A DNA stretch of 11,412 bases from contig JBBIMX010000079.1 in the NCBI GenBank assembly GCA_037444165.1, forward strand, positions 1 through 11,412, written 5' to 3'. This DNA comes from CALIBK01 sp037444165. Lineage in GTDB: Bacteria > Desulfobacterota > BSN033 > UBA1163. Below, one piece after another: positions 1 through 5,833 of this stretch (position 1 is its first letter; each line of letters starts with the position of its first letter). The position numbers and the translations under genes were made by a program. The notes beneath the pieces are model-generated. The model saw only the letters and a list, made by a program, of their open reading frames with translations, was not told the DNA's origin and made no database searches.

Positions 1-1059
1 TTAGAGATCGAGTGAGGTCCGATCGATTTTTACCTCTTCGTTGGAGGTTTGGAGAAGAAGGGAGCCCCTTTTCAATTCCTCTCTCTCTTTAATCCAGATC
101 TCGCCAAGATGGAATTGCTTTTTGAGTTTGGAGATATTTTCCCTTCGGTAGCCAATAAGATTAGAGAGGTCTTTGGGATGACAGAAGAAGGTCACTCGAG
201 TTTCATCTGGAAAATCCCGGAGAAGGGTTTGCGCCATATCAAAGAAGAGAGCGGAATGGATGATCTGGTGAAGAGCAGGATGATAAGGCCCTGCAAGAAG
301 ATGTTCTTTTAATTCCAGAGATGGCTGAAGACCGATTCTTGCGACGGGGATAGAAGCCCTCTCTAATCTTACCACGGCTTTTTTAAGACCCTGAATCGTT
401 TCTTCGAGAGAAAGGGGGAGATACTTTCCCTCAAGCCAGATGGCCTCGAGAGGAGATCCTCTCAGAACCAGAGTGGGATGAAGTCTGACAAAATCGGGCC
501 GGAGCAAAATGATTTGATCGAGGGAATGAAGAAACCCTTCAGGAGTATCCCCTAAAAGACCCATCATTAGATGGACTCCTACCTCAAAACCCCATTGCCT
601 CAGTTTCGAGACCGCCGAGAGGATATCTTCTTTGGTGTGATTCCTCTGGCAGAGGAAGAGGACTTCATCGATCATGGATTGGGCGCCCACTTCAATCGTT
701 TTTACTCCATATTCTTTGAGCAAAGAGAGAGCCGTCTCATTCAATCCATCCGGGCGAGTGGAGATTCGGATGGAATGGATCTGATTCTGAAGGAGAAAAG
801 GACGGGTCACATTAAGATAGGCAATCTGGGTCTCCGTCTCCATCTTGGTGAAACTCCCACCATAAAAAGCAACCTGGATCTCTCTCGCCGTTCCCTTCAC
901 AGGGAGAGAGGGGAGGGAGGATTGGATAAATTGATAGACCTTTTGAGGGGACGGGATTTCGCACACGATGGCCTTTTGATTACAGAAAATGCACCGGTTC
1001 GAACACCCTTGATGGGGAAGGAAGACGGGAAGGATGAGAGGGGCCTCGAAGGGGGACAT
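1..1059 (-). CDS. Elp3-like radical SAM protein
   Basis: A 352-residue radical SAM enzyme of the Elp3/YhcC-like group. The 4Fe-4S cluster motif CxxxCxxC is at Cys19, Cys23 and Cys26, within PHQGCSNRCIFCNQ, and is followed by the glycine motif YGGSF near residues 66-70 that contacts the SAM. There is no acetyltransferase domain, so this is not full-length Elp3. The substrate is unknown. A protein of this type next to rnc is, as I recall, common in Geobacter-like genomes. The gene is complete, with its TAA stop at the first bases of the window. It starts 4 bp after the rnc stop with almost no Shine-Dalgarno sequence, so translational coupling to rnc is likely. It may be annotated as oxygen-independent coproporphyrinogen oxidase-like, but the length and N-terminus do not support HemN. 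Confidence 0.88.
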   Translation of the reverse strand: MSPFEAPLILPVFLPHQGCSNRCIFCNQKAIVCEIPSPQKVYQFIQSSLPSLPVKGTAREIQVAFYGGSFTKMETETQIAYLNVTRPFLLQNQIHSIRISTRPDGLNETALSLLKEYGVKTIEVGAQSMIDEVLFLCQRNHTKEDILSAVSKLRQWGFEVGVHLMMGLLGDTPEGFLHSLDQIILLRPDFVRLHPTLVLRGSPLEAIWLEGKYLPLSLEETIQGLKKAVVRLERASIPVARIGLQPSLELKEHLLAGPYHPALHQIIHSALFFDMAQTLLRDFPDETRVTFFCHPKDLSNLIGYRRENISKLKKQFHLGEIWIKEREELKRGSLLLQTSNEEVKIDRTSLDL

Positions 1060-1063
1060 CGTT

Positions 1064-1777
1064 TTAATAAATGTTTAGTTTTTTTAAGGCCTCTTTCGCA
1101 GCCTCCTCCTCTGCCTCTTTCTTATTTCTCCCCCATCCCCATCCTCTCACTTCTCCGTTAATTGAGACAGAGGCTTTGAATCGTCTATCCCGATCCGATC
1201 CAGGCTCATGATGAACCTGATACTGGGGAGACTTTCGATACGTCTGTTGGGAATAGATTTGAAGAAGGGTTTTTGGATTATTCATCCTTTCCGGGATGAG
1301 TTCGGTGGGGAAGTAGGGTTCAAAATGTTGTCGGATGATCTCCGAGACTTGATCAAAATTTGAATCGAGAAAGATTGCCCCTATCAGGGCTTCGTAAGTA
1401 TTCGCTAAAAGAGAGGTTTTCCCCTTCTCTTCGTCCATCTTTCTGCTCTTACCGAGGAGGAGATAACGCTCTAATCGAAGGCCTTCGGAGAGGGAGGCCA
1501 GAGAGCTCTTCTTGACAAGATAAGAACGGAGCATGGATAGGGTTCCCTCCTGGACTCCAGGGAATCTTTGATAGAGGAGGTGTCCCACAGCGAGATTGAG
1601 AACCGCATCTCCCAGAAATTCCAAAACCTCATTGTTGGTCTTCTCCAGCGAATTCGTTTCATAGGCATAGGATTTATGAGTCATTGCCTGATGGAGCCAT
1701 TCAATCTGAGAGAACCGATACCCTACCCTCTCTTCCAATTCTTTCAGTCTATTTCTTCTCTCTTCATCGATTTCCAT
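1064..1777 (-). CDS. rnc: Ribonuclease III
   Basis: This endonuclease cleaves double-stranded RNA in rRNA processing and mRNA turnover. From the chosen start it has 237 residues. The RNase III domain carries the signature NNEVLEFLGDAVL (residues 48-60) with Glu50, Glu53 and Asp57. The second catalytic helix LLANTYEALIGAIFLD contains Glu129. A double-stranded RNA binding domain covers about 165-235 and ends in the basic helix NKKEAEEEAAKEALKKL. I chose the ATG at 1777 because GGAAAGGTGG lies 5 bases before it. An in-frame ATG at 1807 gives 10 more residues but has a poorer ribosome site. The start overlaps the mtaB end by 14 bp, as expected for a coupled operon. The residue matching E. coli Asp114 is Asn126. 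Confidence 0.96.
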   Translation of the reverse strand: MEIDEERRNRLKELEERVGYRFSQIEWLHQAMTHKSYAYETNSLEKTNNEVLEFLGDAVLNLAVGHLLYQRFPGVQEGTLSMLRSYLVKKSSLASLSEGLRLERYLLLGKSRKMDEEKGKTSLLANTYEALIGAIFLDSNFDQVSEIIRQHFEPYFPTELIPERMNNPKTLLQIYSQQTYRKSPQYQVHHEPGSDRDRRFKASVSINGEVRGWGWGRNKKEAEEEAAKEALKKLNIY

Positions 1778-3083
1778 AGGCCACCTTTCCAAAAACAACC
1801 CTTTCATTAAAATCGACGACCCTTACTTTAATCTCCTGGTTGATCTCCACGCAAGCCCCTTGAAGTAAAACCACAGGGATATAATTTCGGGAGAATCCCA
1901 TCCTTCTTTCCGTTCCAGTTTCTTTTCGGTCCTCTATTAGAACCTCCAGATCTTGATGGAGGAACTGGGAGTAGAAGGCCTTCCTCTTTTCTCTCCCCAG
2001 TTCCCTCATGACCTCTGCTCTTCGCTTAATCTCCTTTTCATCTATCTTTCCAGAAAGTTTGGCCGCCTCTGTTCCCCTTCGAACCGAATAGGGGAAGACG
2101 TGGAGATAGGAGATGGGGAGAGACTGGATGAGCTGGTAGGTCTGCATAAATTCCCTTTCCCCCTCTCCAGGAAACCCCACGAGGATATCCGCCCCAATCG
2201 AAGCCTTTGGCAACGTCTGATGGATCTTCCTGATGAGGTCGTAGAGAAAAGAGGGATCATAGGATCGATTCATCCTCCTTAAGATTTTTTCGTCCCCACT
2301 CTGGATGGGAAGGTGGACATGGGGGCAGAGCTTTTTGGATCGAGTCAGGAGGGTCATAAGATGAGGGGAAAACTCTTGAGGCTCGATAGAACTGAGTCGA
2401 ATTCGGGGAGGCGTTTCCTCATGTTCAACCTCTTCAAGAAGCCGATCTAAGGTGACAGGGGGATGGAGATCCATTCCATAAGATCCAAGATGGATCCCTG
2501 TGAGGACGACCTCTTTGAACCCTTTCTCCTTAAACATTTTGAGATATCCTATGACCCTATCCAGAGGAAGACTTCTTGAAGGGCCACGAGCATAGGGAAC
2601 GATACAGTAAGAGCATCTTGCATCACACCCATCTTGAATCTTGAGAAAGGCCCGAGTATGAGATCGAAAAGAAGGGATCAGTGTTTCAAAGAGAGGGGTT
2701 TCCCTTTGGATCTCACTGACCTGAACCCTTGGAGCTTCTCCTCTGATGAGAGCGGGCAAGAGTTCTGGAAGATGGAGCTTTTCTTTATTCCCCAAAAGAT
2801 ATCGGACTTCTTTAAGAGGGATTAATAGATCGGATTGAGTTTGAGCATAGCACCCTGTGAGGATAATAAGAGAGTTGGGACTATATCGAATGGCTTTCCG
2901 GATCAACTGTCGTGATTCAAAATCGGCTCGATGGGTCACCGTGCAGGTGTTGATGATGGTGATCTCGGCCTCTTCGCCAAAAGGAACGCACTGATACCCT
3001 CTTTCCTCTAATGAGGTGGCCAGAACCTCTGAATCGAATTGATTGGCCTTGCATCCGAGTGTGGCGATGGTGATGGTTTTCAT
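1764..3083 (-). CDS. mtaB: tRNA t6A37 methylthiotransferase MtaB
   Basis: A 439-residue enzyme that adds a methylthio group to N6-threonylcarbamoyladenosine at position 37 of ANN-decoding tRNAs, giving ms2t6A. The N-terminal methylthiotransferase domain has Cys11 in TLGCKANQFDSE, Cys47 in NTCTVTHRAD and Cys78 in LTGCYAQ, which hold the auxiliary 4Fe-4S cluster. The radical SAM cluster uses Cys153, Cys157 and Cys160 in DGCDARCSYCIVPYARG. A TRAM-like RNA-binding domain covers about 375-435. The TLGCK.NQ.DSE opening separates MtaB from MiaB and RimO in this superfamily. The ATG overlaps the preceding stop as ATGA, so translation is coupled to the UPF0280 gene. Its neighbour rnc fits an RNA-metabolism operon. 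Confidence 0.95.
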   Translation of the reverse strand: MKTITIATLGCKANQFDSEVLATSLEERGYQCVPFGEEAEITIINTCTVTHRADFESRQLIRKAIRYSPNSLIILTGCYAQTQSDLLIPLKEVRYLLGNKEKLHLPELLPALIRGEAPRVQVSEIQRETPLFETLIPSFRSHTRAFLKIQDGCDARCSYCIVPYARGPSRSLPLDRVIGYLKMFKEKGFKEVVLTGIHLGSYGMDLHPPVTLDRLLEEVEHEETPPRIRLSSIEPQEFSPHLMTLLTRSKKLCPHVHLPIQSGDEKILRRMNRSYDPSFLYDLIRKIHQTLPKASIGADILVGFPGEGEREFMQTYQLIQSLPISYLHVFPYSVRRGTEAAKLSGKIDEKEIKRRAEVMRELGREKRKAFYSQFLHQDLEVLIEDRKETGTERRMGFSRNYIPVVLLQGACVEINQEIKVRVVDFNERVVFGKVAYGNR

Positions 3084-3811
3084 GGTCGATTGAGGGGGAC
3101 CAGGTTAACCTTTCCCCATACCCCCATTTTCTCCTCTACAATGATGATGATTCCCAAAACCCCTTCCAGTTTACTTCCTCTCTCTAAAGCAGACTCAATG
3201 TCCTTCTTCCCCTGAACCCAATTTCCAATGGCCGTTGCCACTGCATCGGCTAATATGGCAGATTTCGAGAGGATACAGACCGCATCCGCCCTTCCAAAAC
3301 TGAGGGAATGACCTACCGTTCCGGAGGAGGTGCAGATGCCCAGAGGGTTCTCCTCAGGAGGAATGAAAATTCCTATCTCTAAGCTGAGAGGGGAAGCCCC
3401 GGCATAGATTCCGATGGTCCTCTCCCTGGAAGAGACAAGATAGATATCTCCTCCATTTTCAATAATTAATTCTTTTGAGAAGGGCAGGAGATCTTTTGTA
3501 ACCCATTCAGCGATCGCTCCGGCTACAGAGGCCATAGGGCCAACCTGGGCAATCTGTGAGGCCCAGCACATCTCTTGCACGATCTTAGGGGCATAGGGAT
3601 CCATTGGGATAGGGGAGAGGGTTGTTTCGAACCAAGGCTTCTTCTCGATATAGGCCTCGATTTGAGAGCGATATTTCAAAACCGCTTCTCTGGCCTGAAG
3701 AGAAAGGTCTTTTTCAGCTCTTATGAGGAGGTCTGTTTCCTTCACGATCACTTCAAACTTGACCAAATCATCGGTTCGGACATAATTCCGATAGGTTCTT
3801 TCTTGATACAT
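3080..3811 (-). CDS. UPF0280 family, ApbE-like protein
   Basis: A 243-residue protein of the UPF0280 family, whose fold is related to ApbE FAD:protein FMN transferases; the biochemical role is not established. Visible family motifs are RTYRNYVRTDDLVKFEV near the N-terminus, VGPMASVAGA (90-99), ENGGDIYL (118-125), CTSSGTVGHS (160-169) and the helix AILADAVATAIGN (185-197). No signal peptide is seen. I chose the ATG at 3811 because family members begin about here and because a consensus promoter lies directly upstream, inside the longer frame that runs to a TTG at 3919. Neither the TTG nor the ATG at 3907 has a Shine-Dalgarno sequence. The ATG at 3811 has none either and would lie about 3 nt from the transcript 5' end, so a leaderless start is inferred. 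It is the first gene of the operon with mtaB, rnc and the radical SAM gene. Confidence 0.85.
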   Translation of the reverse strand: MYQERTYRNYVRTDDLVKFEVIVKETDLLIRAEKDLSLQAREAVLKYRSQIEAYIEKKPWFETTLSPIPMDPYAPKIVQEMCWASQIAQVGPMASVAGAIAEWVTKDLLPFSKELIIENGGDIYLVSSRERTIGIYAGASPLSLEIGIFIPPEENPLGICTSSGTVGHSLSFGRADAVCILSKSAILADAVATAIGNWVQGKKDIESALERGSKLEGVLGIIIIVEEKMGVWGKVNLVPLNRP

Positions 3812-3820
3812 CGTTATAAA

Positions 3821-3850
3821 ATTATATGATTCTAAAACAGGAAGTGTCAA
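3821..3850 (-). promoter_or_regulatory. Consensus sigma70-type promoter of the UPF0280-mtaB-rnc operon
   Basis: On the minus strand a perfect TTGACA (3850-3845) and a perfect TATAAT (3826-3821) are separated by 18 bp. The predicted +1 is an A near 3814, three bases before the ATG at 3811. The promoter lies back to back with the cold-shock promoter, with 31 bp between the two -35 boxes. Confidence 0.85.
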
Positions 3851-3881
3851 TTTCCTCAGAGAAGAGAATGGAGGCGAGGGC

Positions 3882-3910
3882 TTGACTTTTGCGAAAGAGT
3901 TTGCCATAAT
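3882..3910 (+). promoter_or_regulatory. Sigma70-type promoter of the cold-shock gene
   Basis: TTGACT (3882-3887) and CATAAT (3905-3910) are separated by 17 bp, each one base from consensus. The predicted +1 is near 3917, giving a leader of about 140 nt before the GTG at 4059. The first pairing strand of the leader switch begins at 3920, which fits this transcript start. Confidence 0.75.
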
Positions 3911-3946
3911 TCGAGGCAAGTAAGTTGTAAGGAGTGGTTGTTTGGT

Positions 3947-4003
3947 TTAAATAATAAGGTCGCAAAAGAAATTCTTATGGCTTTTGTGACCTTTTTTATT
4001 TAA
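3947..4003 (+). terminator. Long leader hairpin with U tract, possible attenuator
   Basis: An inner stem of 13 pairs joins AAGGTCGCAAAAG (3956-3968) with CTTTTGTGACCTT (3981-3993), with one G.U pair and a 12-nt loop. Six T residues run through 3992-3997. An outer 8-bp stem, TTAAATAA (3947-3954) with TTATTTAA (3996-4003), can extend it. It could end transcription early on the plus strand or simply be a structural arm. It lies upstream of the coding region with no obvious second promoter after it, so it would act as an attenuator rather than end a separate gene. Confidence 0.55.
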
Positions 4004-4043
4004 GGCCAATGGCTATTACAACTTACAGCAGTTTAAAAAGGAG

Positions 4044-4052
4044 AGGAGGTGA
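4044..4052 (+). promoter_or_regulatory. Extended Shine-Dalgarno sequence of the cold-shock gene
   Basis: AGGAGGTGA matches the 3' end of 16S rRNA over nine bases and lies about 9 bases (from GGAGG) before the GTG at 4059. It fixes the start at GTG. Its last four bases fall in the 17-bp helix of leader state B, so it can be partly hidden. Confidence 0.85.
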
Positions 4053-4058
4053 GTTGTA

Positions 4059-4262
4059 GTGGCCAGAGGTCGAGTTAAATGGTTTAATGAGAAAAAGGGA
4101 TATGGATTTATCTCCCGGGAAGATGGGGGAGACGTATTTGTCCATTTCTCTGCCATCAAAAAAGATGGCTTTAAAACCCTTTACGAGGGGGAAGAGGTGG
4201 AGTTCGAGATCTCTAATGGACCCAAAGGGTTACAGGCAACCAATGTGACTGTCATCTCATAA
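4059..4262 (+). CDS. CspA-family cold-shock protein
   Basis: A 67-residue single cold-shock domain protein, the usual length for the family. It binds single-stranded RNA and DNA and acts as an RNA chaperone in the cytoplasm. The RNA-binding motifs are KGYGFI (RNP1, about residues 13-18) and DVFVHF (RNP2, about 25-30), after the conserved opening GRVKWFN. The start is a GTG, set by the extended Shine-Dalgarno sequence. The gene has its own promoter, a long structured leader and a terminator 22 bp after the stop, so it is probably monocistronic. Family members are known to melt hairpins and cause antitermination, so autoregulation through the leader is possible but inferred. I cannot tell which paralogue it is, or whether it is cold-induced or constitutive. 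Confidence 0.95.
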   Translation: MARGRVKWFNEKKGYGFISREDGGDVFVHFSAIKKDGFKTLYEGEEVEFEISNGPKGLQATNVTVIS

Positions 4263-4284
4263 AATTGAATATGGGTGTTTAGAG

Positions 4285-4316
4285 AAAAACCCCGGTCATG
4301 GCCGGGGTTTTTTTTA
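4285..4316 (+). terminator. Rho-independent terminator after the cold-shock gene
   Basis: The stem AAAAACCCCGG (4285-4295) pairs with CCGGGGTTTTT (4302-4312) across a 6-nt loop, and eight T residues run 4308-4315. The opposite strand also ends in a run of five T, so it may work in both directions and stop antisense read-through from the metallo-hydrolase gene at 4886-5551. Confidence 0.93.
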
Positions 4317-4344
4317 ATCTTTTTCCTCAGAAGGGAGGAAAGGC

Positions 4345-4917
4345 ATGGGCGAGATAAAATCATCTCTGGAACTGGCCTTGGAAAGAACAAAAGGTCTTAA
4401 GATCTCTGAAAAAGAGAGAGAAGAGATCAAACGGAAAGAAATCGTTCAAAAGGCAGAGGCCCTGGCCAATCGTTACCGAGAAGGATCGATCTCGATAAAC
4501 GAGATTCAAAAAGAGATAGAAAAAATGGAAAAGAAAAGGGCTATGGAAATTGAACACTATCTGGTTGATCATTGGATTCAGGGGCTTTCTTTAAATCTAA
4601 GAGAGGAGAGGATTCTGGATGGAATCGAAGTGTTGAGGAAGAAGCCGATGGACGAGATCAAAAGAGAATTTCGAAGCCTCATCGTTTCCTATCAAGAAGA
4701 GAAAGAGAACACGAAACGAAAGCTTGGAACAATCATCTTGGAAGGATTGAAAAAAGAGGGCTTCGATGGGAGTGCCATAGAACCCCGTATCGAGAGCAGT
4801 CCCCTTTGGGAGAAAGAGAGTTTGAGGATCGATCAGTCCTACCAGGAAGGATTGGAAAAACTCAAAGAGAGACTAAGACATCAAGCTAAAGGTAAGGATA
4901 ATAATTCTGCCGAATAA
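4345..4917 (+). CDS. Hypothetical charged, helical coiled-coil protein
   Basis: A 190-residue protein I cannot assign with certainty to a named family. It is very rich in Glu, Lys and Arg. The N-terminus MGEIKSSLELALERTKGL looks like a conserved motif I associate with small uncharacterised Desulfobacterota proteins. Long amphipathic helices are likely at about 20-68 and 102-132, followed by the motif GFDGSAIEPRIESSPLW (139-155) and a last charged helix (156-182). There is no signal peptide, membrane segment or metal-binding cluster, so it is probably cytoplasmic. The ATG is preceded by GGGAGGA at 5-6 bases, a strong ribosome site. It follows the cold-shock terminator, and I found no clear promoter of its own in the 28-bp gap. 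Its last 32 bp overlap the 3' end of the opposing metallo-hydrolase gene. Confidence 0.82.
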   Translation: MGEIKSSLELALERTKGLKISEKEREEIKRKEIVQKAEALANRYREGSISINEIQKEIEKMEKKRAMEIEHYLVDHWIQGLSLNLREERILDGIEVLRKKPMDEIKREFRSLIVSYQEEKENTKRKLGTIILEGLKKEGFDGSAIEPRIESSPLWEKESLRIDQSYQEGLEKLKERLRHQAKGKDNNSAE

Positions 4918-5551
4918 ATTCGAAATTCTCGAGGACCCTCTCCCTTCCCATCACGATTTCCCCATGTCCAGGGAGAAGAAGTTCTACGTCCAATCGAGCG
5001 AGCCGTTCGATACTCTTCACTAACAACTTTGAGTTTCCTTTTGGGAAATCCGTTCTTCCTACCCCTCCGTAAAAAATAAGATCTCCTGTGAAAAGGGTTT
5101 TCTTTTCAGGCCAGTAGATCGATAGGGAGCCAGGAGAGTGTCCCGGGGTATGAATGATCTGGAGCACTTGATTCTTCAGCCTCAATTCCCCTTCTTTCAA
5201 AAAGAAATCAATTCGGTAGGGGGGAAGGGATTGACCCATCATTTCAAAGAGATATTTTCCGATCTGTTGAAGGTATTGTTCTTCTTCACGGCTCATAGCT
5301 ATCTTCACAGGCTGGTCAAGAAAGGCTTCGAGGCTTTCGAAGTGATCCGGATGGGAATGGGTGAGAAGGATGAGATTTAAGCGATCTTTCGAAAGACCAT
5401 CTTCTTCCATCTGATGGAAGAGCCGGTCAAGGTATTGAGTATGACCTGGATCGATGAGGGTAACGATTTCCCCACCGATGATATAGGAATTGCAATTATT
5501 TTCATAAGGATTCTGCCAAAGATAGGCATAAAGATCTTCACTCAGCTTCAT
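4886..5551 (-). CDS. Glyoxalase-II-like metallo-beta-lactamase-fold hydrolase (first)
   Basis: A 221-residue MBL-fold hydrolase with every expected metal ligand: THSHPDH gives His65, His67, Asp69 and His70; TPGHS gives His138; FTGDL gives Asp157; LPGHG gives His196. This places it in the glyoxalase II/hydroxyacylglutathione hydrolase-like group, probably acting on thioesters or related substrates with two metal ions. The true substrate cannot be read from sequence. It is cytoplasmic, with no signal peptide. The ATG is preceded by AAAGGAT at a good distance. It is divergent from a second MBL gene and converges on the hypothetical gene with a 32-bp overlap of coding ends. The GRTDFPKGN segment after Asp157 is shared with the second hydrolase, so the two belong to the same broad subfamily. 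Confidence 0.9.
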   Translation of the reverse strand: MKLSEDLYAYLWQNPYENNCNSYIIGGEIVTLIDPGHTQYLDRLFHQMEEDGLSKDRLNLILLTHSHPDHFESLEAFLDQPVKIAMSREEEQYLQQIGKYLFEMMGQSLPPYRIDFFLKEGELRLKNQVLQIIHTPGHSPGSLSIYWPEKKTLFTGDLIFYGGVGRTDFPKGNSKLLVKSIERLARLDVELLLPGHGEIVMGRERVLENFEFIRQNYYPYL

Positions 5552-5637
5552 GTTTTATCCTTTGGTTTTTATCCGAATGGTATAAAGATTAAAATGAAAA
5601 GTCCCTTTTTTCAAATGAAGATCGATAAAAAGAAGTA

Positions 5638-5766
5638 ATCCTTCTCTCAGTTGGGGGAAGGGTCCGAGAAGGATGGATCCGAGTTCTGAGATTTTTAGTC
5701 TTCCTATGAAGGTTCCGTTGCCCTTTTAGGTGGAGGGCCTGTTTTCCGCGGAGGCTAAAATTTTTT
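5638..5766 (+). other. Hairpin-rich intergenic element, possible unassigned RNA
   Basis: Hairpin 1 pairs ATCCTTCTC (5638-5646) perfectly with GAGAAGGAT (5666-5674). A second module has an outer stem TTTTAGTC (5693-5700) with GGCTAAAA (5753-5760, one G.U pair). Inside it lie TCCG (5714-5717) with CGGA (5749-5752) and GCCCT (5720-5724) with AGGGC (5734-5738). Six T residues (5761-5766) follow the outer stem, as in a terminator. I tried 6S RNA, SRP RNA, TPP, guanidine and other common riboswitches without a match. The strand is uncertain because hairpins read on both. It lies just upstream of the second MBL promoter. Confidence 0.35.
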
Positions 5767-5775
5767 ATAAAAAAG

Positions 5776-5804
5776 TTGAAGTTAGAGAGGTTATCCATTA
5801 TAGT
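5776..5804 (+). promoter_or_regulatory. Likely promoter of the second MBL hydrolase
   Basis: TTGAAG (5776-5781) and TATAGT (5799-5804) are separated by 17 bp. The predicted start near 5811 gives a short leader with GGA at 5823-5825 before the ATG at 5834. The -35 box is only fair and the -10 box is one base from consensus. Confidence 0.55.
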
Positions 5805-5833
5805 TTTAAAAAAGAGGCGAAAGGAAAAGAGAG

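Larger units (their letters stand above)
3917..4065 (+). promoter_or_regulatory. Structured cold-shock mRNA leader with two competing helices
   Basis: The leader contains one strand with two possible partners. State A pairs 3920-3930 (GTAAGTTGTAA) with 4016-4026 (TTACAACTTAC), 11 Watson-Crick pairs enclosing the hairpin at 3947-4003. State B pairs 4010-4026 with 4049-4065, 17 uninterrupted pairs of which three are G.U, covering the end of the Shine-Dalgarno sequence and the GTG start. The states exclude each other because both use 4016-4026. Pairings were read by eye; the switching function is inferred. Long regulatory leaders are known for cspA-type genes. Confidence 0.6.

Noticed and set aside
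571..1161. Plus-strand open frame of 196 codons
   Set aside because: It lies antisense to the radical SAM gene and the rnc end, has low-complexity Arg/Gly/Leu composition and no recognisable motif. The minus-strand frames there have clear family signatures.
3812..3919. N-terminal extension of the UPF0280 protein to a TTG at 3919
   Set aside because: The extension overlaps a perfect-consensus promoter, has no ribosome site and is absent from the family pattern, so the ATG at 3811 was used.
3938..4003. 21-codon leader peptide (TTG start) running through the cold-shock leader hairpin
   Set aside because: The AAGGAG before it is only 3 bases from the TTG, the start is weak, and the codons show no run of a regulatory amino acid. 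It would need ribosome profiling to revive.
5640..5766. 6S RNA, SRP RNA, guanidine or TPP riboswitch
   Set aside because: Short matches such as GGTCCGAGA and CTGAGA occur, but the rest of each consensus is missing and the helices do not fit.
5589..5798. Minus-strand frame of 69 codons between the two MBL genes
   Set aside because: Basic, low-quality composition with no domain and no ribosome site noted. It falls over hairpins that better explain the region.
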